Shown: positions 9,802-21,309 of the stretch, one piece after another
Layout of the letters: each line of letters begins with the position of its first letter
Numbering within the stretch: the first letter of the stretch is position 1
Origin: Alternaria dauci
Taxonomy: Eukaryota > Ascomycota > Dothideomycetes > Pleosporales > Pleosporaceae
DNA length: 64,000 bases
Reading direction: 5' to 3'
Assembly (NCBI RefSeq): GCF_042100115.1
Contig: NC_091272.1
Span: 6,820,001-6,884,000, forward strand
The notes under the pieces: model-generated
Database searches by the model: none
What the model was told of the DNA's origin: nothing
The model's input: only the letters and a program-made list of their open reading frames with translations
Made by a program: the position numbers and the translations under genes

Positions 9802-12093
9802 ATGTCGCGACCGCATGATACTACAAGAGGTTCATTGACAATAGATAACATGTCGTTTGGTCTTCCACGTCCTAAGCGCTTTCGCGCTAATAATGCGCTA
9901 ACGCTACCGGTACTGTCCGGCGTTGCTGTCCCCACCCGCGCTTCCCCTGTTCCGAACCTGGCCTACACCAACACCACTACCGACAGCGAGTGTCAAGATA
10001 AGCTTGGTTTATTTCAGGACGATCAATGGCAGGATATCTTTATTCCCGTCTCTATCGAGGATGCAGCCCCCCACGAGGATGAAAATCCTTCTGCAGCATC
10101 ACGCAAGCGATGTGAGATCCCCTCCACCTGGACAGTGCTGCAACCTTTGAGAACACCACAGAGACCGTCGATCGCAGTTAGCAACTTGTCTAACAAACCA
10201 CTTACGCTTTTGCAGCATGGTCATCACCCTTTGGTGAGGCTAGCGACCCACAATGGCTCCTGACCAACTTCCCCGAGCTCGGTCCCGACATACTCCAATT
10301 ACCTCCACGCTCATGCGCGCCCATAATCGTCAATCCCTTCAATGATCAGACAACGATCCTTCATCCCCGGCTTCGGAATTATGCAGAGCCAGTAGCTCTA
10401 CCCGAAGATGGATTGCTCAACGGTCTGATCAAAGTTCGCTTGAATCTGAGCAGATACCAGCAGAAGTTCCCCGCAGTGCCTTTGCAGAAATTCCCTTGGA
10501 GAAAACCAAGAAATGGGGTCCCTCTTATCGACCAAGACATAAGAGATGGATTGACGCGTCTACCTCCGGACTTTGGGCGAGGGCTGAAGCTTGCTGGGAT
10601 GGACGAGAAGCTATTCGAATTCTGTAAGCCATTCAACATCTACGCGGAGCTTTGTAGCTTTCGCTGATACAAAGCAGTCCGTATCGCTATTTGTGCAGCT
10701 ACCACTGTGATCAAGGCTGATAACTGTTATCTCCATGAAATCATCCCAATAGCCGTCAAGAGCGACTGTGTGAAGCATGCAATCCTAGCATTAGCGGCAA
10801 CCTACATCTTGGACTACTCGGGTGAGGAAAAGGTCAAGGCTTCAGCAAATCTGCATTGGAAAAGAGCAGTCCTTTTACTTGACAAAGAGCTTCAAGATAC
10901 AGAAAGATGCAAACCTGGCAAAGAAAATGCCGTCATCGCTGCAATGCTCTTATTTGGCCACAACGAGGTTGGTGACACTTCTTTATACTGAGGACCGGAG
11001 ACACCTAACATTCGACAGAATGTCAATTGGGAGGCCTCTAACTCCGCTAACGAGTGTCCGCCCTGGTACAAAGCCACTCAGCTTGCCGAACGGGTTCTGG
11101 AGATGTCTGATCCTCTCTACAATTACCATTCAGCTAGCAACGTACAGTGCTCTAGGGCTCGCATCACGATTGGGAACAGGCTCGCCCAATACAACATCAT
11201 GAGTGCGATAGCTTGTCCACTGGATGGGTTTCAGACCAAGTGCTCCTTCACTTGGCTGCTCGAGGGAGGCGAACGTGAGTAGCACAAGATTGTAGGCAGT
11301 ACTGCACTCAGCCCAAAGCTCCTGCACACCTTTGCGCAGATAACCCATCTTTCTGCCAAACTATACGAGGTACACAACCTACTTAATCTTATCACTGAGT
11401 AGATTACTAACTACTTTCCAGGATCCAAATAGACTTGCGGCACGCAACCTAGGTAGGGTCATCGGAGAGCGCCTACAAAACTTTGGACATCACTCCGATC
11501 TATCAGAAGGCTATCTCAACCGTCAAGCTCTCCTGGACTCCTGCGAACTGGATGAGAATGGCAAGGTCTCCACTGCCGTCAAGACGACCGAGCTTCTAGC
11601 GGAGAGTTATGTAGCAGCGGCACAGATCTATCTGTACTGCCGCCTCATGAGAAAATCCAGAAGACATCCCCACATTCAGGTAATTGTCGACCAACTCCTA
11701 TGCATCGTTAGTCGCATGTCTACTTCTGGCCCTTTTTTCACTCGCAATCATGCGCAAGGGCGAGTATTCGTGGCTGCCATAGTTGCAGTCGAACCACGAC
11801 ACCGTGATATAGTCCAGACTTGGTTTGAAGAGCTCTGTCATGGGACTAGAGGAGTAAGTCGCCTTGTACGAATTCGCGATTCGTATCGCGCAGACTAATG
11901 TCACTAGAATGTCCCGCCAGTATGGCGTACTGTGCAGTATATCTGGGGGTGGCTCGATGCACGCCACGGCCCATCAGAGGCAGCGAGTCTGGATGTGTCT
12001 GACATCACACAAATCGACCCCGATGCCGAGCCATGGTGGGAAGATCTGGTAGTCGAAATTTATAAGCGCGAAGGTAAGCTCAATCTGGCGTAG
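9802..12093 (+). pseudogene. Fungal_trans_2 transcription-factor-like gene with premature stop
   Basis: Six exons reconstruct a fungal-specific transcription factor C-terminal domain (Fungal_trans_2): 9802-10111, 10216-10623, 10678-10967, 11019-11369, 11422-11853, 11908-12093. Family landmarks include WLLTNFPELGPDIL, CVKHAILALAATYILDY, LSPKLLHTFAQITHLSAKL, RMSTSGPFF and NVPPVW-x6-IWGWLDARHG. Introns are 51-104 nt, one with a perfect TACTAAC branch (11405). An in-frame TAG at 11280-11282 interrupts exon 4 exactly between two conserved stretches. The downstream 20 codons and two further exons remain in frame and conserved, so this looks like a recent nonsense mutation. No Zn2Cys6 cluster precedes the domain: the N-terminus is an unrecognised Ser/Pro-rich stretch. 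Full length would be about 658 residues. A local intron cannot rescue it, because every nearby acceptor shifts the frame. Confidence 0.8.
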
Positions 12094-12190
12094 ATATTTA
12101 TGTTGGACAATGTCTTCACTGGAAAAAGGATAGACACATGCGTGCGAATACTGAATCCTATTGAGACGTATGCAAGATATATACACCCTT

Positions 12191-13274
12191 CTAGTAGGTG
12201 TAGCACAGGATTCTTCCCTGAGTATCCAACAAATCCCTAAGCTGAACAGTAGGCGCAAGCTTACCAAGACCAACTTCAAAGTCAAGGGTAACATTTTGAC
12301 CACTGTAGTCGAAAGGAATAATCGGACCACCAACCTGGTGCAGGCGGGTCTTGAGGTCTTTCTGTTGCCACACCCAGAAGATGTGCTCAATGTTACCGTG
12401 GTGGAGGTAGAAGAGTGGTTCACCTGGGCTGTTCTCTGCATCACCAGCTTGGCCGAGCTGGCCTCCGACACCAAAGTGACCGCTGCCGTGAATATTAGGA
12501 ACGGCGAAGCTGGCCTCGCCTTCGACGGCCCTGGCAAAGCCAGTGTAGTCCTTTTGGGAGAGGACATTGTCGACAAGCTTCTGATCGGCCCAGACGTTGA
12601 TGAGAGTAGGGACGAAATCGCGCTTCAGGCAGTGAGGCTCAGGGAAGTTAACCATAAACTTGTCGGGTGTAAAAGGTCCGTCTTGGACACAGCCACCACC
12701 TGTTCCGCCAACGATACCAAAGGGATTTGTTTCGTTAGTGGGCTCAACCTTGTTGCCGTTACCACCGAATCCAGTGTCTGGCTGGAAGATCTCAGAGTCA
12801 AAGACTCGTGTCGATGTCGGATTCTGTGGCTCGGCGTCAAGAGACCAGTTCCAGTATGGTTGACCACCGGTGTACCCGCATTCTTCGCGCAGGGCCGTCT
12901 CGAATGTGGCGATCATGTAGCGATGCCAGAGGGTAAAGTGACCGACCCAGTGGATATCGGGTGTTTGGCTGCTGTGCACGGCCTGGAAGTCATCGAAACG
13001 GTTGATGGCGCCCTTGATGCCCGAGATCGCTGGCTTCGATGCGAGGCAAAGGACTGCATCAATGTAGGCTCTCTTCTGGGGAACAGAGAGTTGCTTCCTG
13101 CGAAAGAAGATAGTCAGGAAAGTCCAAAATCGTAGTTGTACGCGGGTAATTGACTTACCATTCTTTGCGTACAATGGGATTCTTGCATGTCTTTGGGGCA
13201 GACGCAGGGAGAGCCGCTGCTACTGCTGACGAAGCCAAGCAGAGCGAGGAAACGAGGATGGACAGGTTGACCAT
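12191..13274 (-). CDS. Secreted tyrosinase (type-3 copper monooxygenase)
   Basis: Exon 1 (13274-13159) encodes a signal peptide, MVNLSILVSSLCLASSAVAA. A 61-nt intron then leads to exon 2 (13097-12191), giving 340 residues. The tyrosinase domain carries CuA histidines near 80, 88 and 97 (VHSS, IHWVGH, WHRY), followed by REECGYTGGQPYWNW. The CuB region has NIHGSGHFGVGG and FYLHHGNIEH. It would oxidise phenols to quinones (melanin-type or detoxification chemistry) outside the cell. The protein stops soon after CuB at LCYTY, so it lacks the C-terminal lid domain of long-form tyrosinases, as usual for short secreted fungal types. The gene is convergent with the broken transcription factor, stop codons 97 bp apart. 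Confidence 0.93.
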
Positions 13275-15075
13275 TTTGGCGGCTGAAATTGAGGCTGGTA
13301 GCTTTGCGTTTCGGATTGACTTATGGCGAAAGCCTATTGTCCCTGGCTAGCGATTGTGATGGTGGAAGGCATCAAGCTTTATGTGTGTCTCACTGCAGGC
13401 CTTATCACACGTACTTTACCCGTCTTAGCCTCATCGAATGATGACCATGCAATCCAAGTCCGAGCCACGAAGGAAAAATCGACGAACGGAGGAGTGTTGA
13501 GGACTGGAATGGGGCTTTGGACCACTTGCCGTGGTATTTGGGGCGAGGTCCGGGTCTGAAAAAAGCTTGTATGCATGGCGATTCATGCCAGATGCGGTCG
13601 TGTGGCACAGCTGCATGGTCTTTCGAAGATTTCCGGATCTGAAGGATCGAGCTCGTGGGATGCAACACGTGCAAAGCGCTTCTGTGTGCATATTTCGGCA
13701 GACGGAAGCCTACCGGCGTCTGGTGACAAGCCATGGCTTTCATGTAGTGCACATGTAACGGCAATTGGCTTTCGAGTATTGTATGGGCATGAGGCTAGCG
13801 CTTATCGAGTGCTTCTTGCATACTATGGTACCTACCCACAGATCCCACTGTGCCCCGGTCATGGTATGACCAAACGCGTACTGATCTCCGTAGTAGGAGA
13901 CTGCACAATTTTTGCATGGTTGGTGATTAGAGCATAGAACGGTTTCGGATGGATGCGCCCGGTGGGCCGGTCTAGAGATTCCTGTAGGATCTGCCTCGCA
14001 TAGCTTAGAGGGGATTTTCGGAGATCCTAGAGCATGGCATGCAAGTGGTACCTTTCATGTATACCTCCTTCATTTTTCACGAAAAATTCGTTGCAGTAAG
14101 GTTGCGATATTACCGGCAGAAATCGATTTCGCTTTTGTGGCGCTTTTGTGGGCATCGCAGGAGGTAAGACAGTGAGATATATGTCGCGGGGGCGGAGAGC
14201 TTGCGGGACAGGTTGACCCGATGTCGCGCTAAGATCCTGCTGATTTCTGAGCCGTGTCTAACGTGTTCCTGAGCGTCTGAACCAGCCATTGACGGGAAAA
14301 CAAAGCACTCGGTGATGGGGTAAAATCGAACGCCCCCCTTACCTAGGTTCTACCTCATCACCGAATGCAGGGCCAGCAGTGGCGAAAGAGAAGATACCCG
14401 AGAAGAGGCAAACACGACACATAGCTCCTGCGGGAGTGTGGCGCGGTAGACACCGAAGCACTCCTTCGTTGCGGAGCTGTCAGATTACCTTATTCGCGTT
14501 CTTGTTGTGCGCGCACCATCGCGATGTTGCATATACGACTGACTACTCTGAATCTCGAAGATGTCTGTCGCATGTTCTTGGAAGATAAAGCCGAGGCGTT
14601 TGCGTTGCTCGTCCAGGTGCGGGCTCGGCCGGGGAACGCGGGAAGTGTCCAGCCGTCCAGGCGATAACCACGGCAGGTAACCGAAGGAAGCTAGACCATT
14701 TACAGCAAAGAGCCGCAAGAACTCCATCCCTTTGCGACCCGACCAGGACACCTGCACCGAACACGCGATTCCTTCGCTTCTCATCAGCGAATGACCCGTG
14801 TTTCTCATCCAATCATGGCTCAAAGACGCCAGCCGTCCCGAGGAGATTTTACCTACGCGTCTGCATTCTTGTTGGACATACGGCAGGAGAATCACAGGAA
14901 GGATTCACAAGATGAAGCTGCCCAAACTGCTGGGTGATGATGCTATGCGGCGCAGATGTTATGCGGCGCAGATGGCAAGCTTCAAGGAAGGGGGCAAGAA
15001 TGGTTCATAGCCAACAGGTTGCCATGTCCTCTTTGTGGTTCTCTCGCGGGCTTGCTGTGAGTATATTCCTACGGT
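13275..15075. other. 1.8-kb intergenic region, no gene recognised
   Basis: This holds the tyrosinase promoter on the minus side and the 7TM-gene promoter on the plus side. Several 60-130-codon frames exist on both strands but they overlap each other and show no family pattern, splice logic or signal sequence. Confidence 0.5.
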
Positions 15076-16402
15076 ATGGCAGGCGGCACTGGTGGCTATG
15101 GTATTACCTGGGATAACGGTTCGCGGCAACCTATGTTCCTGATCGTCACTGGAATTCTCCTGCTTCTCTCTACGCTTGCTGTAGCGCTCAGGTATGACCT
15201 CTCCACATCTTGCTTCGTTTACTGGCCGCAAGCCTTGCTCACTTTTTGCCAGGCTGTACTGTCGCGTCACTTTCATACGACATGTAGGACTAGACGACAA
15301 GTTTATGGTGTGCGCGTGGGTGGTCGCTGTCTCACTCGGTATCCAGAACGGTTTCGTTGTCGGCTGGGGGACTGGGTATGTGTATCTGTGGTCAAAATAC
15401 TAATAGCGACTGACGAGATACGAAGGCGACACAATGCCGATCTAGATGCTTCCATCATTATGGTGCCTACATTCAAACACTGGTATGCCTATCAGATAGT
15501 TTATCCCTGGGCATTATGGTTCGTCAAAGCTAGCATATTGGCACTTTACTACCGGATCTTCACGCAAACAAGGTTTCGCTATGCTGTATACGCCGTGGGT
15601 GCATTTGTCACTGTTCAGACCATCGTGGTCACTTTTGTCAACGTATGTCATATCCGGAAATACAGCATTTGCCTGACCTCTAAACTGACTGATTCAGGCT
15701 TTCGAATGCGGCACGAAAGAGCCATGGAGAGCATGGACGCCTACCTTTCCCCAGGGTTGCAACGACCTGCCTAAGACATATTTTGCAATGGCCTCCGTCA
15801 ACATTGTCACAGACATTTTTATCCTAGTCATGCCGATGCGAGCCTTCGGACAGCTAAAACTCCATCGCACAAAGCGCTTTGCGCTCCTCGGTGTCTTCAT
15901 GGTCGGGGGTGTAGCAGTAATCGCATCCATTGTCCGTCTCTACGCCCTCTATATATACGCGGTAACAGACGACTGGCCCTACGACGACATTTTTATCCTC
16001 CTTCTCTCCCAGATCGAAGTAAACGCTGCTATAATATCCGCTTCAGCCCCCGCTCTCCGCCCACTGCTCAACAAAGTCTTGAGTTCATCGTCGCACGACT
16101 GCTCCGGCCCAGACTACCCAGCTTCTTACGCACCCGGCGGCCCAAACAGCAATATGTTCTGTCGGACAGCTCGGACACGTTCGAACAGACAAATGGAGCT
16201 CTACTCGTTGGGTGGGGGGAACAGGACTAGCAAGGTACCAGCAGGCGGTACGCGCAATACAAGTGAGGAGTCGATATTGGGTGCAGACGGTATTACAAAG
16301 ACGGTGGATATGACCATTGAAGAAGACTACGCGAGAGATTCTGTAAATGGGAAACAGGGAGAAACGCAGGGTTATGAAGGTGTGAGACATAGCGATGTAT
16401 GA
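15076..16402 (+). CDS. Rhodopsin-domain (PTH11-like) seven-transmembrane protein
   Basis: Four exons (15076-15191, 15253-15375, 15426-15642, 15698-16402; introns 50-61 nt) give 386 residues. Hydrophobic segments start with MFLIVTGILLLLSTLAVALR and continue through VCAWVVAVSLG, WALWFVKASILALYYRIF, YAVGAFVTVQTIVVTFVN, MASVNIVTDIFILVMPM, FALLGVFMVGGVAVIASIVR and QIEVNAAIISASAPALRP. The DDK after TM1, the Cys-rich extracellular loop (FECG...GCND) and the NIVTD-x3-LVMP block are hallmarks of the fungal rhodopsin-domain integral membrane family. A hydrophilic tail of about 120 residues faces the cytosol. Ligand and signalling partner are unknown. It is not a light-driven retinal pump: no retinal Lys motif was seen. 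Confidence 0.88.
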
Positions 16403-17051
16403 TACGGGTTGGCAAGAAACATTAGTAATCTTCTGAATATAAACTGAAAGCGGGCAATAAGCTTACTAATAGTTCGTCTTTCTTGAGCCATACATTATCA
16501 TATATGGTTCTTGGGCTATGGTGGCGATGATGATACGGTAATATTGAGTCGCTCACTTTCGTCTATGGTTCATAGCCGTACCCCAGCTTACTAATACTAA
16601 ACAGCCGCCTCTGGATCCGTTCCAAGCGTCGCATGATTGCCTGGCCTTAGAGAGCTAGCTTTCCTATCTCATCACATCATAGCCTCACTACAACTCTTCA
16701 TTCGCGAAGAAAGGCTGCATCACTATGTTTATGCTCTGGTAGTGTATCGCAATGTCTCCCTTGGACATCAAAGCTACTCCAGTCATGTTACACATCCAAA
16801 CACGATCTCAATAACCGTCGCAATATCAGCCATGGGACAGTGTTACCCAATAGCGTTATTGATCAGGTGGTTGGCTACGTAGGCTGCACTGCGCTACATA
16901 GCGGGGTGTGCAGTTAGCGTCATCAGCTGAACTTGTTCAGCCTTCCTTATCTGCGCGCTTTGCAAGACGATGACCAACACACTGGACTGTGATCGAAATT
17001 GACTCGAGAGCCGGATAGCTGTGAATGCCGTGAAGGCCAGCAGTAACATCT
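16403..17051. other. Intergenic, nothing recognised
   Basis: Between the 7TM gene and the HET gene. It contains short AT-rich stretches and repeated CTTACTAAT strings near 16461 and 16586 but no coding pattern. Confidence 0.5.
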
Positions 17052-19270
17052 ATGAAGACACTCAGATCATTGTCGACTGGAAACGAACAAGCGGATGCGA
17101 CGATGTCTCGTAGCGATGACGATACAGATGCGGCGACGTCTTCTTATGAGAGCAGTCCATCTCCAGAGTCCTCTACTGATGAGAACCATGTAAACATATC
17201 TCCACGAAGCCAGTCAGAGTTGTTGTAAGATAAAATGACCCTTTCACGAGCTGTACTGATTTCGTGCAGGACCCTTGCTAGGAGACTTTACCCGGGAAAG
17301 GACGAAGAGGACCTTGCTAGACAGGCGAAAGATCTCGCTTTAGAGTCTGACATGGAGTATGCTTTGGACGAAATGAGTTGCAGCGTATGTCACTTGGATA
17401 AAACCGATTTTGTGCCAGGCCGCCGGGTTTCGGTCGACAATCTGAGTGAAGAATGTAGCTTTTGCGAAATCCTCCGCAGATGTCACCAACACTTTGCCAA
17501 CGGATGCAGCCGTATGTATGTTCTCTCCCATAGGCCTGGACCCAATATCCGGATATGCTTTTATGAACATCTTCGATATTCTGTCTGTACCTGGAATCAT
17601 GTTCAATTGTACTCGAAAGGTGCGTCATCCAACTCCATTCAAAGTATCGGCTGATCCTGCGAACAGAATTGCAAGTGTGTGATATGCCCTTCCGATACGC
17701 GCAAGACATTTCTGAATCTGCTGTATCAGACGCTTCGATCCGTGTCATGAAGGAGTGGATCAATCGCTGTTCTACGACCCACCGGCATGCATCACCAATA
17801 CGCGGGGCGAAGCCTACACGACTGATACTGTTAGTCGATAATGAAAATGGCGGTGCTCAGCTCTGTTCGCCTGAAGCTTGCGTAGAATATGTTGCGCTGT
17901 CGTACCGTTGGGGGTCGTGCAAGCAGTCAGAAACAACAAAGAAAAACGTTACCAATCGCTACAAGGAGCTGAAAACATCAGACTTTCCAAAGACTCTTCG
18001 GGATGCGATTCAAGTCACTAGAAGACTGGGTCTGAAATATATCTGGATTGATCGCGTTTGCATCATACAAGATGACCAAGAAGACTGGTCAACCGAGGCA
18101 TCTCTTATGGCAGGTATCTACGCAAATGCACACGTCGTGTTGTCAGCCACAGCCACCGAGGATTGTCAGGATGGGTTTTTGCGGGAAAGACCGGCGCCAA
18201 TTGTCATCCAATACGCACAGCGTGGCCAGGACGCTTGCAAAGTATACGCTAGGAAGAGTGAAAGCCATAACTGTGGAGGTATTTGGCCGAAGACTGAATA
18301 TTCATTGTTCAAGCGGGGCTGGTGTATGCAAGAAAGGTTTCTCGCCTCTCGAATCATTCACTTTCTACCTGATGAGGTTGTGTTCGAGTGCCAGGCCGGG
18401 CGAGAATGCGAGTGTGGTGGCGCTAGTGCGGAACCGAAACGGAGATACTCTGATTTGGTAGGGTACAGCAAGTTTGCAAGACTGCAAGCCACCCAAAGTA
18501 TGAGGGGGAAAAAGCTCATATTCAACTGGACAAGAGTCGTGCAAGATTATAGCGAGATGAAGCTCACGTACGGGAAAGATTCTCTTCCGGCGCTTGCAGG
18601 CCTAGCATCATGCGTGGAACACTTGAAACCCGGAAAATACATCGCAGGCATCTGGGAGCAAGATATCGGATATCAGCTTGGATGGTTTATCAATCCAAGA
18701 TCCGCTAAAATGAGACGCTGGGAAAATCCGGAGAGTATCGATATCCTGGGTCCCACATTTTCCTGGAGCTCGCACGTTATGGGTCCCGTTGAATTCAGCT
18801 CATCCCATATTTTTCGATGCATATGTACTTTGAAAAGCTTCGATATCGCTCTCGAAACTTCTAATCCTTATGGGCAGATTCGACATGCAGCCCTCTGTCT
18901 CAGCGGATGGACAGTGTCCGGAAACGATATGGTTACATGGCTCAAGACGTTTAAGCGCGCTGAATATTACACACAGCAAGTGTGCCTCGACTCTGGGCTC
19001 GAATTCGTGTTCTCTCGAATGATTGACCCTCCATCTCTGGACGCTGGTGAACGTGAAGAGCCGGAAAAGCAGCCAAGCTGGAAATCTGTTCTCTGCTTTG
19101 GCCTGTATGAGTATAAGAGTTACAGATACGGTCCTTATACGATTGACGCGCTGTTAGTGCAACCCAGTAAGACTGAGGAGGGGGAGTACGTCAGGATTGG
19201 AGTTCTTCGAGGTCTAGAGAAGTCCTGGTTCATTGAGAACGCGGTAGCAAGCACGATTACTTTAGTCTAG
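17052..19270 (+). CDS. HET-domain (heterokaryon incompatibility) protein
   Basis: Three exons (17052-17224, 17270-17619, 17667-19270) give 708 residues. The HET domain starts near residue 248: EYVALSYRWG, then LPKTLRDAI-like FPKTLRDAIQVTRRLGLKYI, then WIDRVCIIQDD, followed by MAGIYANAHVVLSATA and later KRGWCMQERFLASRIIHF. These are the conserved HET blocks (W-I-D-x-x-C-I, R-x-W-x-x-Q-E-R). The N-terminal 100 residues are Ser/Asp-rich, with two CxxC pairs (SCSVCHL and ECSFCEI) that may bind metal. HET proteins act in non-self recognition and programmed cell death on heterokaryon formation. The exact specificity cannot be inferred. The stop lies 32 bp from the convergent F-box gene's stop. Confidence 0.9.
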
Positions 19271-19302
19271 ATAGTCAGCAGTAACATGATTCAAACCTCC
19301 TC

Positions 19303-21309
19303 CTAATTTCCTCTCCCTGCCCCTCTCCCTCTGCCTCCTCTTCCACGCCCGCGGCCACCACTCGTCCGCTGGCCCCGTGGTACCTCCCTTCTTGGCACAA
19401 CCTCACCCCTTGCCCATCTCTCCCCCTCATCTCTAAGATCAATCCAGCGCTCATCCAACCCCTTGGCCTTTGCCGCATCACGACGTTCTTTCCGCACCGC
19501 GCTATCTGTAACGCCATCTTGCACCAACAACTGCATGCCTATCCCCTCTTCAGTACCTTGTTCATACATGCCCAGATTCAACGCGCCGCCGTCCGGATTG
19601 TACGATGCGCGGACATCAACGTCGGTCTTGTTGTGGTGTCGAATGAGCGAATGCGACATCATAGGATCCGGGTGCGTGTCTGCGATACCATGAAAAGTTA
19701 GAGCTTCAACCGCGCCTTCGAGACCAGCGTAGAGATTCTGCGATGTAGATGATGGGATAGAAAGACTGTACACGGGGGAATCTTCTCGCACGCGCGAATA
19801 GTCTTGTCGATATGCCATACGTGGAGGAGGTATGCGGGAATTGAGGAAGAGATTCCAGCCACCGCTCTTTATTGGAACATGGTTCTTGGTCTCGTTGACT
19901 ATGACGTTGGTCGCGGAATCCAACGATGTCGCTTTGCTTTTTGAGGTGGCCTTGCTTCTGGGTATGGAGATGCTGTGGTAAGCATGAGATCCGGAGAAGC
20001 GCACGTCGAATACTTTGATCATGCTGTGGAGAGCTGCACCTGCAACGATGCGTTCTAGGCCTTGCGCAGCTAGGGAATAAATCGGCGAGTCGTTTGTTGG
20101 GTCCCAGAAGATCTGCTCGAAACCTCGGGACGAACGCATATCGTGCAATCTGATAATGCCGTCGTAGCCGCCAGAGAGGAAAGTGTGACCTGCTTCTGAT
20201 GCACCCTGCGCTGTACTTGGTACTGGCAGTATTGGATATATTGAAGTAGGACGTGGATTTGAATGGAGTGCATGGGCGATGTTGAATCGACGGAGAGGTG
20301 TAGGTGCAAGGCCTTCAGGTCCGATGTTGTAGACTTGGATGGGCTCGGTGTGGGGTCCCCAGCCTACGGCGACTGTTTCAGGGGAGAGGAACTCGCACGA
20401 CCATAATCTACCAAGTGATGCACCATCGGATGTTGTTTTCACTTCCGAAGAAGGCTTAATAGCTTCATCCGAGGAATTGTCGCGGCCGATGGGGTAGAGC
20501 GCTATCGAAGAGTCCGCGAGAGCGGTGGCCAGCATGGGCTCATTCGAAGACGATACTGAGAGATCATTGATGCCACGCCGGTTGGTGTCATAGTGCTGCA
20601 CCTCGGTTTCAGCTAGATCAGGGTTAACACTAAGCAACGAAAGCTGGCCCGATGCAGTCCCGAAAACGATTTCTTCGAACGCCAGATCTCGCTGATGCGG
20701 TCGGAGCAACTTCAACTTGGTGATGTCGTCGCGTCCCTCAAAGCTATCCGGAATCTTAAACGTAAACCAGGTATTCAAGTGCTTGAAAGCGTCATACTTC
20801 CACGTCTGGTCAGGTGCCGCGTCAAGGCCATCCTCACGTTTCCTAATCTTCTCGATATTCTCGCCCGTCTCTTTAGTCCGCAAAACGATTTGTGTACCAG
20901 CAGACCATGCTAGTACTTCTCTTCGTTCTCCCCATGATCCATACATCTCTTCATAGCTGTCGATGCTAGGTTGATATCCCATTGTCTGGCCTTGCGGACC
21001 CCTCCATCTTTCGGCCTGCCAAGTATTCATGCTCATTGTCTTCTCCGTCGGTTCTAGGTATCTTGCAATGAGGCCTCTTCGCTCCCAGTTCCGGCATAGT
21101 GTTGTTAGACCGTGGACGGCGCTGTAGGCATCCGGGTCCAGGCCGCCGAGGCCTAAGCGGCCTTTGAGTAGAGCTTTCCATCCATCGAGCTTTGCGAATT
21201 CTCGCAACCGGCGGCTTACTAGAGATAGGTAGAGTAGGTCTCGTGGCCGTTCGAGATGGTTCGTTATCAGCGAGAGTATCTCGTTGGGCAGCGTGTCGAG
21301 AGCTGCCAT
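19303..21309 (-). CDS. F-box protein with WD40-like repeats and RGG tail
   Basis: A single exon encodes 668 residues from ATG 21309. Residues 4-40 form an F-box (TLPNEILSLITNHLERP, LYLSLVSRRLREFA), so it probably recruits a substrate to an SCF ubiquitin ligase. The middle contains WD40-like blades (SGGYDGIIRLHDMRSS, AALHSMIKVFDVRF, NLYAGLEGAVEALTF) that would form a propeller for substrate binding. The C-terminus is charged and ends in a Gly/Arg run (residues about 650-668, GGRGRGRGG-type), a potential RNA-binding and arginine-methylation tail that is unusual on an F-box protein. Target unknown. Confidence 0.88.
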   Translation of the reverse strand: MAALDTLPNEILSLITNHLERPRDLLYLSLVSRRLREFAKLDGWKALLKGRLGLGGLDPDAYSAVHGLTTLCRNWERRGLIARYLEPTEKTMSMNTWQAERWRGPQGQTMGYQPSIDSYEEMYGSWGERREVLAWSAGTQIVLRTKETGENIEKIRKREDGLDAAPDQTWKYDAFKHLNTWFTFKIPDSFEGRDDITKLKLLRPHQRDLAFEEIVFGTASGQLSLLSVNPDLAETEVQHYDTNRRGINDLSVSSSNEPMLATALADSSIALYPIGRDNSSDEAIKPSSEVKTTSDGASLGRLWSCEFLSPETVAVGWGPHTEPIQVYNIGPEGLAPTPLRRFNIAHALHSNPRPTSIYPILPVPSTAQGASEAGHTFLSGGYDGIIRLHDMRSSRGFEQIFWDPTNDSPIYSLAAQGLERIVAGAALHSMIKVFDVRFSGSHAYHSISIPRSKATSKSKATSLDSATNVIVNETKNHVPIKSGGWNLFLNSRIPPPRMAYRQDYSRVREDSPVYSLSIPSSTSQNLYAGLEGAVEALTFHGIADTHPDPMMSHSLIRHHNKTDVDVRASYNPDGGALNLGMYEQGTEEGIGMQLLVQDGVTDSAVRKERRDAAKAKGLDERWIDLRDEGERWARGEVVPRREVPRGQRTSGGRGRGRGGRGRGAGRGN

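Noticed and set aside
11275..11338. Alternative intron using the GTGAGT at 11275 to bypass the stop in the transcription-factor gene
   Set aside because: All reachable acceptors (25, 37 or 64 nt away) shift the frame or delete the conserved LSPKLLHTF block.
12191..21309. Possible secondary-metabolite cluster (tyrosinase, transcription factor, 7TM protein)
   Set aside because: No PKS, NRPS, terpene synthase, P450 or transporter in the window. The neighbours are functionally unrelated.
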